A stretch of DNA of 64,000 nt from Pelomonas baiyunensis (GTDB taxonomy: Bacteria; Pseudomonadota; Gammaproteobacteria; Burkholderiales; Burkholderiaceae_C). The notes under the pieces were generated by a model. It was not told where the DNA came from. It saw only the letters and a list, made by a program, of their open reading frames with translations, and made no database searches. The position numbers were made by a program, and so were the translations under genes. Location of the stretch: contig NZ_JBIGIB010000002.1 in assembly GCF_043555935.1 (NCBI RefSeq), positions 496,001-560,000 on the forward strand. Direction: 5' to 3'. Positions 7,566-17,400 of the stretch are shown piece by piece. Within the stretch, counting starts at the first letter, position 1. Each line of letters begins with the position of its first letter.

Positions 7566-9577
7566 GGCTTGTCCTGCAACTCGCCGCGCAAGGCGGCCTG
7601 GGCTTCGTCGAAATCAAAGCGCTGCATGGCACCCACCAGGGCCTTGGCCTGGCGGGCCGGCAGTGCATCGATCAAGGCAGATTCATGCTGCTCCCACAGC
7701 GTCAGGGCGTTGCTGTCCGCGTCGCCCAGCAGGGAGTCGAGTTCGCTGATCAATACCGCGGCGTCGGTGCCGGGGATGGTCGGGTCCACGGGTTCGGGCA
7801 GTGGCAGGTCCACCGGCAGCGGGCGGTCCAGGTCCAGCAGCCGGCGCAGCATGTGGGGCAGCAGCGGCTTGCCGCACAGCGCTTCGGCGCCCTGGCGCTG
7901 GGCGCGTTCGCGCAGCACCGGCGTGTCGAACGCGCTCAGCAGCACCGTGCGGCGGGCCTGCGGCGGGCCGTCTTGCGCGAGCTTCATCAGCAGCTCGCCG
8001 CCTTCCATGTCGGGCAGCACCCAGTCGATGATGAGCAGGTCGTAGGGCTGGCTGGCCGGTGTGGCGGCCAACCGGGCGAGCGCCTGGCGGCCCTGGGAGA
8101 GCAGGTCCACCCGCGTGGTGGGCGCCAGGGCTTTGAACAGGGCCAGCAGGTCATCGTGCCCGCCGCTGTGGGCGGCCTGCACCAGCAGCACGCGCCGGGC
8201 CGGGGGCAGGGGCTGCAGCTTGAACTCGGGGCAGGGTGAGGGCGGCAGCACCAGCTCGAACTCGCTGCCCCGGCCGGGGGTGCTGCGCGCGTTGAGGTCG
8301 CCGCCCATGCGCAGTGCCAGCGCCCGGCACACCGCCAGGCCCAGCCCGGTGCCGCCAAAGCGCCGGGTGGCCCCGGCTTCGGCCTGGGCAAACGGGGTGA
8401 ACAGCCGCGCCAGCTGCTCCGGGGGCATGCCCATGCCGCTGTCGCGCACTTTCAGCACCCAGCCGCCGTCGGCTGACAGGCTGGCGCTGAGCTTGACCTG
8501 GCCCGCGGCCGTGAACTTCACGGCATTCACCAGCAATTCGGTCACCAGCTGTGTCAGCCGCACCGCGTCACCGCGCCGGGCGCCGGCCTCTCCCAGCAGC
8601 TCCGGCGAGGCGATGTCGCAAATCAGCTCCAGATGCTTGGCCTGGGCGGCGGGGCGCACGGCGTCGAACGCGTGGGCCAGCACCTGTTCCAGATGCAAGG
8701 GGTCGGTGGCCAGCTGCATGCGGCCGGCGTCGAGGTCGGCGTAATCCAGCAGGCCGTCGATCAGCTTGACCAGCGATTCGCCCGCCTTGGCCACTTCTTG
8801 CAGGCGGCTGCGTTGCTCAGCGGCCAGCCGGCCCTGCAGCATCAGCCGTGTCAGGCCCAGCACGGTGTTCATCGGGGTGCGGATCTCGTGCCCGATGTTG
8901 GCCAGGAAGTCAGACTTGGCACGCGAGGCGCCCTCGGCAGCCGCGCGCGCCTCTTCCATCTCGGCCAGGCGAGCGGCCACCAGTTCGTCGGCGGTGGCGT
9001 GCGGGCCTTGCACTGGGGCCAGCCGCGTGAGCTGGGCCAGTTGCCGCGACAGGCCCCACAGCGCCAGGCTGAACATCAGCTGGCACAGGCCGAGGTTGGC
9101 GATCAGCGGCCAGCTCTCGATCAGCCACTGCGGGGGCTCGCCCGCAAAACGCAGCAGCGTCGGGGGCGCCAGCATCATCAGCAGCAGGCCCAGCGCAATG
9201 ATCAAGGCCTGCCGTGCGCGCCAGCTGGTGTACAGCAGCAGGCACGCCCCCATGGCCCAAGGCGTGAGCGTGCCCAGCGTGTACAAGCCCGGCCCGGGGT
9301 CGGGCTGCAGCGTGAAGCTCAGCATCGTGAGGCTGAAGTACAGCGCCAGGATCAAGGTGGCCAGGCGTTGCCACAGCCGCAGCGACTGCGGTTGCTGCCA
9401 CACCAGGGCGGCCAGCACGGCAAAGCTACCGGCCAGCACCGGATAGCCAATCGCGTCAGCCGCCTGCAGCACGCCCAGTGCGGCCTCGCCCGCCCAGGCC
9501 AGCAGGGCCGAACCCACGACCAGCAGGAACAGCCAGCGCGTGCCGCGCGGGCCGAGCACCACCACGACGGGCTTCAT
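7562..9577 (-). CDS. Membrane hybrid histidine kinase with degenerate receiver
   Basis: 671 residues. About six hydrophobic segments occupy residues 14-178 with no large periplasmic domain. A coiled segment (about 195-222) leads to HisKA with His230 in IGHEIRTPMN, then a HATPase with N351, DSGMG and GTGLGL (409-414). A receiver (461-585) keeps Asp518 and Lys570, but the usual acidic pair is replaced by QAAH, so metal binding and phosphotransfer are doubtful. The last 60 residues form the tail shared with the two other kinases of this locus. The ATG at 9577 overlaps the upstream kinase stop (ATGA). The frame stays open upstream of this ATG, but only as overlap with the next gene. Confidence 0.9.
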   Translation of the reverse strand: MKPVVVVLGPRGTRWLFLLVVGSALLAWAGEAALGVLQAADAIGYPVLAGSFAVLAALVWQQPQSLRLWQRLATLILALYFSLTMLSFTLQPDPGPGLYTLGTLTPWAMGACLLLYTSWRARQALIIALGLLLMMLAPPTLLRFAGEPPQWLIESWPLIANLGLCQLMFSLALWGLSRQLAQLTRLAPVQGPHATADELVAARLAEMEEARAAAEGASRAKSDFLANIGHEIRTPMNTVLGLTRLMLQGRLAAEQRSRLQEVAKAGESLVKLIDGLLDYADLDAGRMQLATDPLHLEQVLAHAFDAVRPAAQAKHLELICDIASPELLGEAGARRGDAVRLTQLVTELLVNAVKFTAAGQVKLSASLSADGGWVLKVRDSGMGMPPEQLARLFTPFAQAEAGATRRFGGTGLGLAVCRALALRMGGDLNARSTPGRGSEFELVLPPSPCPEFKLQPLPPARRVLLVQAAHSGGHDDLLALFKALAPTTRVDLLSQGRQALARLAATPASQPYDLLIIDWVLPDMEGGELLMKLAQDGPPQARRTVLLSAFDTPVLRERAQRQGAEALCGKPLLPHMLRRLLDLDRPLPVDLPLPEPVDPTIPGTDAAVLISELDSLLGDADSNALTLWEQHESALIDALPARQAKALVGAMQRFDFDEAQAALRGELQDKP

Positions 9578-11997
9578 GGCTGGGCCTCGGCCGGCGCGCG
9601 GTCGCGGTCGAGCTCGCGGTCGAGTGCGGCGGCAGCGGCGTCGAAGTCCATCACCCCCAGCGCCGCATCCACGCCCTGGCGGGCCTCGGGCGACAGCGCA
9701 GCCGCACGGCCGTGGGCCTGCCACCAGTCCAGCGCCCGGCTGTCGCTTTGCGCCAGCAGGTCGCGCAGGGCTTGCAGGTCTGCCGGGGTGCCGCTGGGCG
9801 CCAAGGGCGGGGCCGCAGGCGCCAGCGTGTCGGCGGCCGATGCCAGGGTTGCCTGCAGGGCCGCCAGCGCCGCGCACACGCCCTGCAGTAGCGGGGTGGC
9901 GTGGCCCGCGTCGGCAGCGGCGGCACTCATCTCCAGCGCCAAGGCCGCCCGGTGCAGCGGCCGCGCCCCCAGCGTGGCCGCCAGCCCTTGCAGGGTGTGC
10001 GCGCCGCGGCGCAACTCGGCCCATTGGCCGTCGGCCAGCCAGCCGGACCAGGCGCCCAGCCCGTCGGCGTATTGGTCGCTGAAGGCTCGCAGCGTGCGCT
10101 GGTACAGCGCGGCGTGCCCGTCGAATTGGCGCAGGCCCAGGGCGTGGTCCAGCACCAGTTCCGGCGCGGCGGGGGCGGCTTGGGGGAGGAAAGGTTGCAA
10201 GCTGCGCACCAAGTGGGTCATGTCCAGGGGTTTGGTGATGTGGCCTTGCATGCCGGCGGCCAGGCATTGCTCACGCTCTTCGGCACCGGCAAAGGCGGTC
10301 ATGGCCAGCACGGGCAAGGCCTCAAAGCCGGGCTGACGCCGCAACTCGCGTGTGGCAGCCCAGCCGTCCAGCACCGGCATCTGCAAATCCATCAGCACGA
10401 CGTGGAAGGCGTCGGGCGCCTGGCCCAGCAGTTGAGCCAGGCCGTCCTGGCCGTGGATGGCGGGGGTGACCGCCGCCCCCACGCTGGTGAGCAGGCGCTG
10501 GGCGATGTCGCGGTTCACGGGGTGGTCTTCCACCAGCAGCACCCGCAGGCCGGCCAGCGGGAGGTGGTCTGCCACCGTCGGGCGGTCGTCCGGTTCGTTG
10601 CACCAGGCGCGCAGGTCTCCGGGCGTCAAGGGGGACGGCAGCACAGCGCGGGCCCCGAAGCTGCGGGCTTGGAGCAGGTCGTCATCTTGCCCCGGGCCGC
10701 TGAGCACCGCCACGCGCAGGGTGGGGTGGTCGCGCCGGAGCAGCGCCAGCAGTTCCAGGCCTTGCGCGCCCGGGCCGGGCAGCCGCCAGTCGAGCAGCAC
10801 GCTGTCGAACGGCTGCCCCGCCTGGTGCGCTTGTGCCAGCAATTCCAGGGTTTGGGAAGCGTGGAGGCCGCGCGCGACGCGGTCGGCGCCTGCGAGGTGG
10901 CCGATCAGCGCCTGGAGGCTGTCACCCGCCGCTCCGGCGCCCTGCGCCAGCAGCAAGCGTTGCGGCCGCGGCGCCTGCGGCGTTTGGCCGTGCCCATCCA
11001 GGGGCAGGGACAGTTGAAGCGCGACTTCGGTGCCGCGGCTCACGGCGCTCTGGGCCTGGAGCCGCCCCCCCATCAGGGCGACGAGGCGGAGCGTGTGGGC
11101 CAAACCGAGCCGGGGTGCGGGGCCGGTGGGCCGGTTGGCGGCATCGTCCACCGGGAACGCAGCCTGCAGCTGCTGCGCACTCATGCCGATGCCCGAGTCC
11201 TGCACGGCCAGGGTCAGCTGCACGTGGGCCCGGTCTGGGTCGAGTTCGCCCTGCACGCGCAAGCGCACTTCGCCGGCGAGCGTGAATTTCAGGGCATTGG
11301 TCAGCAGCGTGACGAGCACCCGCTGCAAGCGCGCCGCATCGCCCAGCAGTTGGCCTGGGAGGTGCAGCAGGTCCGGTGAGACCCAGTCGCAAATCAGCGC
11401 CACCTCGGGCCGTGCGTGAGCGGGGCGCACCTGTTCCAGCGCCTGGGCCACCACGTCTTCCAGCCGCAGCGGATGGCGGGCCATCGTGGCCTGGCCTGAT
11501 TCCAGGGCTGCCACATCCAGGGCGTCGTGCAGCAAGCCCAGCAGCGCCTGCGAGGCGGCGTCGGCCTGCTGGAGGAGGTCGCGCTGTTCGGCGGTCAACC
11601 GGGTTTGAAGTGCCAACTGCGTCATGCCCATGACCGCGTTCAGTGGCGTGCGCACCGCATGGCTGAGCTGGGTCAGCAGTTGGTTGCGAACCTCACTCGG
11701 GGCCGGAGAGGCTGGGGCGGCGGCCACCAGCGCGGGGGCGTCGGGCATGACCTCCGTGCTGCGGTGGGGCGCGCGCTGGCGCAACAGCAGCGGCGCGGGC
11801 AGCAGCACCGCATTGAGCAGCAGTGCCAGCGCAGCCGGGCCCTGGTGGCGCATCGGCCACAGCAGCACCAGGCAGGCGCCGAGCAGCCCGGTGGCCGCCC
11901 AGGGCAGCGCAAGGGCGAGTCGGCGCGGGAGCACGGGCGCGTGCGAAGGGCTGTCAGGGGGCACGCCCGAATTATGAAAGCGCTCGGCACCCGGCAA
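9574..11997 (-). CDS. Hybrid histidine kinase with two receivers and an Hpt domain
   Basis: 807 residues: two membrane segments (about 27-73), HisKA with His113 in LSHAVRTPLN, a HATPase-like domain (about 215-332), receiver 1 (345-465), receiver 2 (484-600; Glu490-Asp491, Asp537, Lys589), Hpt with His667 in RRGAHTLQGLAATLGA, and the shared tail (738-797). The kinase core looks weakened: Ala follows the phospho-His where Glu or Asp is usual, and the G2 box reads RLGLAHTL instead of GTGLGL. Receiver 1 lacks both the acidic pair and the conserved Lys. The start is taken as TTG at 11997 because GGAGG lies 3 bases upstream; GTG at 11964 is an alternative. Receiver 2 plus Hpt suggest a phosphorelay hub. 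Confidence 0.87.
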   Translation of the reverse strand: MPGAERFHNSGVPPDSPSHAPVLPRRLALALPWAATGLLGACLVLLWPMRHQGPAALALLLNAVLLPAPLLLRQRAPHRSTEVMPDAPALVAAAPASPAPSEVRNQLLTQLSHAVRTPLNAVMGMTQLALQTRLTAEQRDLLQQADAASQALLGLLHDALDVAALESGQATMARHPLRLEDVVAQALEQVRPAHARPEVALICDWVSPDLLHLPGQLLGDAARLQRVLVTLLTNALKFTLAGEVRLRVQGELDPDRAHVQLTLAVQDSGIGMSAQQLQAAFPVDDAANRPTGPAPRLGLAHTLRLVALMGGRLQAQSAVSRGTEVALQLSLPLDGHGQTPQAPRPQRLLLAQGAGAAGDSLQALIGHLAGADRVARGLHASQTLELLAQAHQAGQPFDSVLLDWRLPGPGAQGLELLALLRRDHPTLRVAVLSGPGQDDDLLQARSFGARAVLPSPLTPGDLRAWCNEPDDRPTVADHLPLAGLRVLLVEDHPVNRDIAQRLLTSVGAAVTPAIHGQDGLAQLLGQAPDAFHVVLMDLQMPVLDGWAATRELRRQPGFEALPVLAMTAFAGAEEREQCLAAGMQGHITKPLDMTHLVRSLQPFLPQAAPAAPELVLDHALGLRQFDGHAALYQRTLRAFSDQYADGLGAWSGWLADGQWAELRRGAHTLQGLAATLGARPLHRAALALEMSAAAADAGHATPLLQGVCAALAALQATLASAADTLAPAAPPLAPSGTPADLQALRDLLAQSDSRALDWWQAHGRAAALSPEARQGVDAALGVMDFDAAAAALDRELDRDRAPAEAQP

Positions 11998-12084
11998 GCG
12001 CCTCCGCAGGGCCGATGGCCCCTGGGGAAAGCCCAGGTCGGGCGGTCACGATGGCGCCGAAGTCAGCGGTTATCCTGAGATGTC

Positions 12085-13251
12085 ATGCCACTCATCCTTG
12101 TCGTCGACGACCAGCCGAGCAACATCCACGCGCTGTACCAGCTGCTGGTGGATGAGTGCGAGGTCTCGATGGCCACCAGCGGTGCCGAGGCCCTGGCGTT
12201 TTGTGCCCAGCAGCTGCCCGACCTCATCTTGCTGGACGTGCTGATGCCGGAAATGAGCGGCTACGAGGTGTGCGACCGCCTGAAGGCCGACCCCCGCACG
12301 CGCGGCGTGCCCATCATCTTCGTGACCGTGCAAGGCGGTGCCGAGGACGAAGCCGAAGGCTTTGCCCATGGCGCGGTGGACTACATCCCCAAGCCTTTTG
12401 TGGATGTGGTGGTCAAGGCCCGGGTGCGCACGCAACTGGCCCTGAAGCTGGCGTCCGAGAGCTTTGCGCGCTCGCAGATCGAGTTGTTCCAGCGCGACAA
12501 GCTGGCCTCGGTGGGGCGCACGATTTCGGGCATTGCGCAGGAGTTGAGTTCGCCGCTGGGCAATGCGCTCATCGCCGCGTGCACGCTGCAAGACGACTTG
12601 GCGCAGCTGCGCAGCACGATGCAAGGCGGTCAGTTGCGCCGCAGCGACCTCGACAAGCACCTGCGCGTCAGCGATGAAAGCGTGGGCCTGGTGCTCTCCA
12701 ACCTGCAGCGCACCCTGTCCATCGTCGACTCGTTCCTGCAGTCCACGGCTGACAACTTCGGTGACCAGCGGCGCAGCTTCTCGTTGCTGGAGTTGATCCA
12801 CGAAGTGGTGGCGGGCCTGGCGCCGGCGCTGGAAGCGCAGCAGGTGCGTTGCGAGCTGGATGCGGGGGAGGACGTGCACCTGCTCAGCTTCCGCGGCGCA
12901 CTCGCCAAGGTGCTGGGCACCCTGATCCACAACGCCATCAAGCATGCCTACCGCGAAGCCGGCGGCGTGGTGCGCTTGCGGGTGCGCCCCTCCGGCGCGG
13001 ATCAACTCCAGATCACCGTGCAAGACCATGGCGTGGGCATTCCGCCGGGCTTGCTGGGGCGCGTGTTCGACCCGTTCTTTTCCACCCGTTTTGGCGTCAA
13101 TCGCAACGAGCCGGGGCTGTACATCGTGCGCAATCTCGTGACGTTTGCGCTGGGCGGGCAGATCCAGGTGGATTCCACACCCGGCGTGGGCACGACGGTG
13201 CGGCTGTCGGTGCCACTGATTTCTCCGGAGGCCCGGCGCGCGGCCGGATAG
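12085..13251 (+). CDS. Receiver domain fused to a histidine-kinase-like domain lacking the phospho-His
   Basis: 388 residues, divergent from the minus-strand kinases. The receiver (about 1-120) is intact: VVDDQPSN, LLDVLMPEMSGYE and YIPKPF. It is followed by a dimerisation region (KLASVGRTISG) and a HATPase (about 235-375) with NAIKHAY, DHGVGIPP and a final GVGTTVRLSVPL. In the H-box, the segment that normally reads AHELNTPLGN is AQELSSPLGN: the codon at 12538-12540 is CAG, so residue 152 is Gln. The G2 box reads EPGLYIVRN rather than GLGLYIV. It therefore looks like a pseudokinase that may read a phosphorylation state or bind a partner kinase. Three bases separate it from the binding-protein gene that follows. 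Confidence 0.87.
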   Translation: MPLILVVDDQPSNIHALYQLLVDECEVSMATSGAEALAFCAQQLPDLILLDVLMPEMSGYEVCDRLKADPRTRGVPIIFVTVQGGAEDEAEGFAHGAVDYIPKPFVDVVVKARVRTQLALKLASESFARSQIELFQRDKLASVGRTISGIAQELSSPLGNALIAACTLQDDLAQLRSTMQGGQLRRSDLDKHLRVSDESVGLVLSNLQRTLSIVDSFLQSTADNFGDQRRSFSLLELIHEVVAGLAPALEAQQVRCELDAGEDVHLLSFRGALAKVLGTLIHNAIKHAYREAGGVVRLRVRPSGADQLQITVQDHGVGIPPGLLGRVFDPFFSTRFGVNRNEPGLYIVRNLVTFALGGQIQVDSTPGVGTTVRLSVPLISPEARRAAG

Positions 13252-13254
13252 CCG

Positions 13255-14457
13255 ATGAAGCCCGGGCTGGCACGCTGGACACGCTGGGGCAGCTTGCTCC
13301 TGGTGTTGGTGTTGCTGGCCTCACTCGCGGTCCAGGTGCTGCGTCCCGGTGCGACGCGGGCGCCCATCGTCATCGGGCTGTTGCTGGCGCGTTCCGGGCA
13401 GGCCTTGCCCCAGGACGCGCCCCTGGCAGCGGCCACCCGGCGTGTGGTGGCCGAGCTCAACGCCAGCGGTGGCCTGCTGGGGCGGCCGGTGCAGCTGCTG
13501 GAAGAAGACACCCAGGGCGATGCCCGGCGGGCCGCGTCGGCGGCGCAGCGGCTCATTCGCGAGCAGGGCGCCGTGGCGCTGTTCGGTTGCGGGTCAGCCG
13601 AGTGCCGGGATGCCGTGCGGCCGGTGGTGGAGGGCTTGGGGCACCTGCTCTTCTACCCCCTGGCGCATGAAGGGCTGTCCATCTCGCCCCACATCGTCTA
13701 CACCGGTGCGCTGCCCAACCAGCAGGTGCTGCCCGCCTTGAGCTGGGCGATGGAGCGGTTTGGGCCCCGCGTGTTCGTGTCCGCGGTCGGCGATGTCGAA
13801 GGCGAGCGGCTGCGTCAGGTGTTGCAGGAATTTGTGCGGCTGCGCGGCGGGCAATGGACCGGTGCGGTGGTCGTGGCGCCCGGCCAGCGGGACTTTGAAC
13901 CCGCCATCCTCGCCGCGCAGCGCGCGCGTCCGGATGTGGTGGTGAGCCTGCTGCGCGGGACCGCGCATCGGCAGTGGGTGGATCAAAGCCTGGCGATGCA
14001 ACTGGGCGGCGTGCCGCTGCTGGCGCTGCGGGCCCGCGAGGCGGACCTGCGCGGTCAGGACGGCGGCCGCATGCGCGAGCAATTCACCGCCTGGAGTTAC
14101 CTGTCGGCCCCTGCGGGCGAGCCGCCGGGCACCGGCAGCGATGACGAGGCCGCGTCCGCGGCGCTCGCCGTTCAGCTGTGGGCGGCCGCCGTGCGAGACG
14201 GCGGCAGCGTGCGCACGGACGCGGTTGCGGCGCATGTGCTGCTGCAATCCGTGCCGGGCCCGCAAGGCGTGGCGGCCTTGGATGCGCGCAGCCGGCACCT
14301 GTGGCGGGCGCTGCGCATCGCCCAGGTGGCGCCCGACGGCGGCTTGGACGAGGTGGCCCATTGGCCGCGCTACATCCGCCCGGAGCCCTGGCCGTCCTTC
14401 CGGTCGGTGGACGCCTGGCGCGCGCTGCTGGCCAGCCCGCAGCGGGGGGCGCCATGA
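13255..14457 (+). CDS. UrtA/AmiC-type periplasmic ligand-binding protein (sensor partner)
   Basis: 400 residues. An N-terminal hydrophobic segment (about 12-28) acts as signal peptide or anchor; there is no lipobox Cys. The mature part resembles the urea/amide-binding branch of type I periplasmic binding proteins: an N-terminal strand APIVIGLLLARSG, GLLGRPVQLLEEDTQGD, LFGCGSAECRDAV followed by HLLFYPLAHEGL, and YTGALPNQQ. No ABC permease or ATPase gene is near. Instead its stop overlaps the start of the large hybrid kinase (ATGA). This argues that it presents a ligand to that kinase rather than feeding a transporter. The ligand is unknown; urea, amides or short branched compounds are family precedents. 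Confidence 0.85.
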   Translation: MKPGLARWTRWGSLLLVLVLLASLAVQVLRPGATRAPIVIGLLLARSGQALPQDAPLAAATRRVVAELNASGGLLGRPVQLLEEDTQGDARRAASAAQRLIREQGAVALFGCGSAECRDAVRPVVEGLGHLLFYPLAHEGLSISPHIVYTGALPNQQVLPALSWAMERFGPRVFVSAVGDVEGERLRQVLQEFVRLRGGQWTGAVVVAPGQRDFEPAILAAQRARPDVVVSLLRGTAHRQWVDQSLAMQLGGVPLLALRAREADLRGQDGGRMREQFTAWSYLSAPAGEPPGTGSDDEAASAALAVQLWAAAVRDGGSVRTDAVAAHVLLQSVPGPQGVAALDARSRHLWRALRIAQVAPDGGLDEVAHWPRYIRPEPWPSFRSVDAWRALLASPQRGAP

Positions 14458-17400
14458 CCTGGGCCCGCTGGACAACCGTGTGGCGCGTGGGGCCGGCCTT
14501 GCTGCTGGGCTTGTTGTTGCTGGCCCTCGTGCCGCTGGGGACCGTGGGCTGGTGGCAGCTGTCGAGCTTTCAGCAGCAACTGCAAGCCACCGTGGTGGAC
14601 AACCTGCTCGTCATCACGCGCAAGAAGGTCAACGAGATCAACGACTACCTGGCCGAGATGCAGGTGGACTGCCGGCTCGTGGCGCATGCGGGTGACACCG
14701 TGTCGCGCCTCACGGGCGGCGGGGCGGGCGGTGCAGCGTTTTTCGAGCGCCTGTTCGATTCGGGCAAATATGTGAGCCTGATGCTCGTCACGCCCGACGG
14801 CGCCGTGAAGTACGACCTGCACGTGCCGGCGGCCGTGCGGGCCGATCGGCTGGATGTGGGGCGACTGGGCGCGACCGGTCTGATGGCCGCGCACCGGCGC
14901 GCGTTGCAGCAACTGGATCCTCAGATCACGCCGCTGGAGTCGCTGCCCGGCCAGACGGGGCCAGCACTGTTCATGGTGCACCCCGTGGTGGCGGGCGACC
15001 GGGTGCTGGGCACGGTGGTGCTGCAGCTGGACATGGCGCGCTTGCTGCAAGCGGCTTCCGAACGCTCCGGCCTGGCGCTGGCCGGCGAGACCGTGCTGGT
15101 GCGCCGCGTGGGCAACGAGGCGCACTTCCTCAGCGACCTGCGACGCCCGTTCCGCGAGGGTTTGAGCCGGCATGTGCCGTTGTCGCTCGAGGATGCGCCG
15201 CCCGCGGTGCGCGGCCTGCGGGGCGAGAACGGCAGCGGGCTGGCGCGCGATTACTCGAACACCGAGGTGGTGTCCGCGTGGCGCCACCTGCCGGCGCTGG
15301 ACTGGGGCATCGGTGTGAACCTGGATGCGGACGCCGCTTTCGCCCCGGCGCGGGCGCTGCGCGACCGGCTGCTGCTGGCCTTGCTGGTGGCCCTGCTGGC
15401 GGCCACGACGCTGGCCATCCTGCTGCGCCGCCGGCTGGTGGAGCCTGTGGAGACGCTCAACGCCGCGGTCGCGCGCATCGCCGGGGGGCAGCTGGAGGAG
15501 CGCGCGCCGGTGCGCGGCTTCAGCGAATTCCGCGAGCTGGCGAACAATTTCAACGCGATGACTGAGCAGCTGGTGGTGGAGCGCCACCTGCTCGAGTCGC
15601 ATGTGGAGGAGCGCACGCGCGCCTTGCACGAGAGCGAGCGGCGTTTCCGTGGCGTGTTCGAGCGGGCGCAGGTGGGCATCGCGGTGTGCGACGCGCAAGG
15701 CTTGATCCAGGAGGTCAACCAGGCGCTCACCGCCATGCTCTGCCGCGACGTGGGCGAGTTGCGCGGCGCCAAGCTGGCCGACTTGCCCGACTTCCGCAGC
15801 GGCCGCGTACTGGGCGGCGAAATCGGCCGGCTGGCGTCGTCGCGGGCGGACCACCTGCGCTTCGAGCGAGGCTTTGCGCTGCCCGGCGGCGGCGAGCTGT
15901 TCGTCGACGGCAGCGCCAGCGCCATTCGTGACCCGGACGGCCACCTCGTCAGCGTGGTGCAGATGCTGATCGACGTGACCGAGCGGCACCGCGCGGAGGT
16001 GGAGTTGCAGCGGGCGCGCCTGGCCGCCGAGGCCGCCAGCCAGGCCAAGAGCGACTTCCTGGCGAACATGAGCCACGAAATCCGCACGCCCATGAACGGC
16101 GCGCTGGGCATGCTGAACCTGCTGCTGCGCACCGACCTGTCGCCCCGCCAGCTGGACTACGCCAGCAACGCCCGCACCGCGGCCCAGGCCTTGCTGGCGG
16201 TCATCAACGACGTGCTGGACTTCTCCAAGGTCGAGGCCGGCAAGATGGAGCTGGACCCGCACCGGTTCGAGCTCAGCGAGTTCATGCGCGAGCTGGCGGT
16301 CATCCTGTCGGCCAACGTGGGCAGCAAGGACATCGAGGTGCTGTTCCGCCTGGACCCTCGCTTGCCGCAGGCCCTGGTGGGCGATGCGGTGCGGCTGCGC
16401 CAGGTGCTGCTGAACTTGGCGGGGAACGCGCTGAAGTTCACCGAGCACGGCGAGGTGGTGCTGGTGCTGACTTTGCTGTCGGAGCAAGACGGGCGCGCGC
16501 GTCTGCGCTTTGAAGTGAGGGATACCGGCATCGGCATTGCGCCGGAGAAGCTCCGGCACATCTTTGACGGGTTCAGCCAAGCCGAGCAGAGCACCTCGCG
16601 CCGCTACGGCGGCACGGGCCTGGGCTTGGCCATCAGCCGCCGGTTGGTGGAGCTGATGGGCGGCACGTTGGGCGTTCACAGCACCCTGGGCAAGGGCAGT
16701 TGCTTCGACTTCGAACTGACCCTGGACGTGGCGGCGCCTGCCGATGCCGAGGCCGATGCCACGCAGCGCGGCTTGAAGGTGCTGATCGTGGACGACAACC
16801 CCATGGCGCGCGATGTGCTGTTGGGCATCGGCCAGAGTTTGGGCTGGGAGTGCGACGTGGCCGCCAGTGGCGAGCATGCGCTGGATCTGGTGCACGAAAG
16901 CGCGCAACAGCCCAAGGCCGGTTACCAGCTCATCCTGATGGACTGGCGCATGCCGGGCCTGGACGGGTGGGAGACGTCGCGCCGCATTCGCGAAAGCCAC
17001 GAGACCGACGCGCCGGTCATCATCATGGTCACGGCTCACGGCCGTGAACTGCTGGCCGACCGCAGCGAGCAGGACATGGCGGTGCTGGGGGGCTACCTCG
17101 TGAAGCCCGTGACTGCATCCATGCTGCATGATGCGGTGGCCGAAGCCACCCGGGGCGAGCCCTCGCCGCGCCAGGCGCCTGCGCCGGTGCAAGCCCGCTT
17201 GGCGGGCATGCGGCTGTTGGTGGTGGAAGACAACGCCTTCAACCGCCAGGTGGCGCAGGAGCTGCTGGCCGCGGAAGGCGCGGAGGTGACGCTGGCCAGC
17301 GGCGGGGTGGAAGGCGCGCACTTGGCGTTGAATGCCGTGCCCGCGTTCGATGCGGTGTTGATGGATTTGCAAATGCCCGACATCGACGGCTTCGAGGCCA

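Noticed and set aside
11965..12084. Divergent promoters between the two kinase operons
   Set aside because: A CATAAT element on the minus strand is suggestive, but it lies downstream of the preferred TTG start and no matching -35 is seen; evidence is too weak to annotate.
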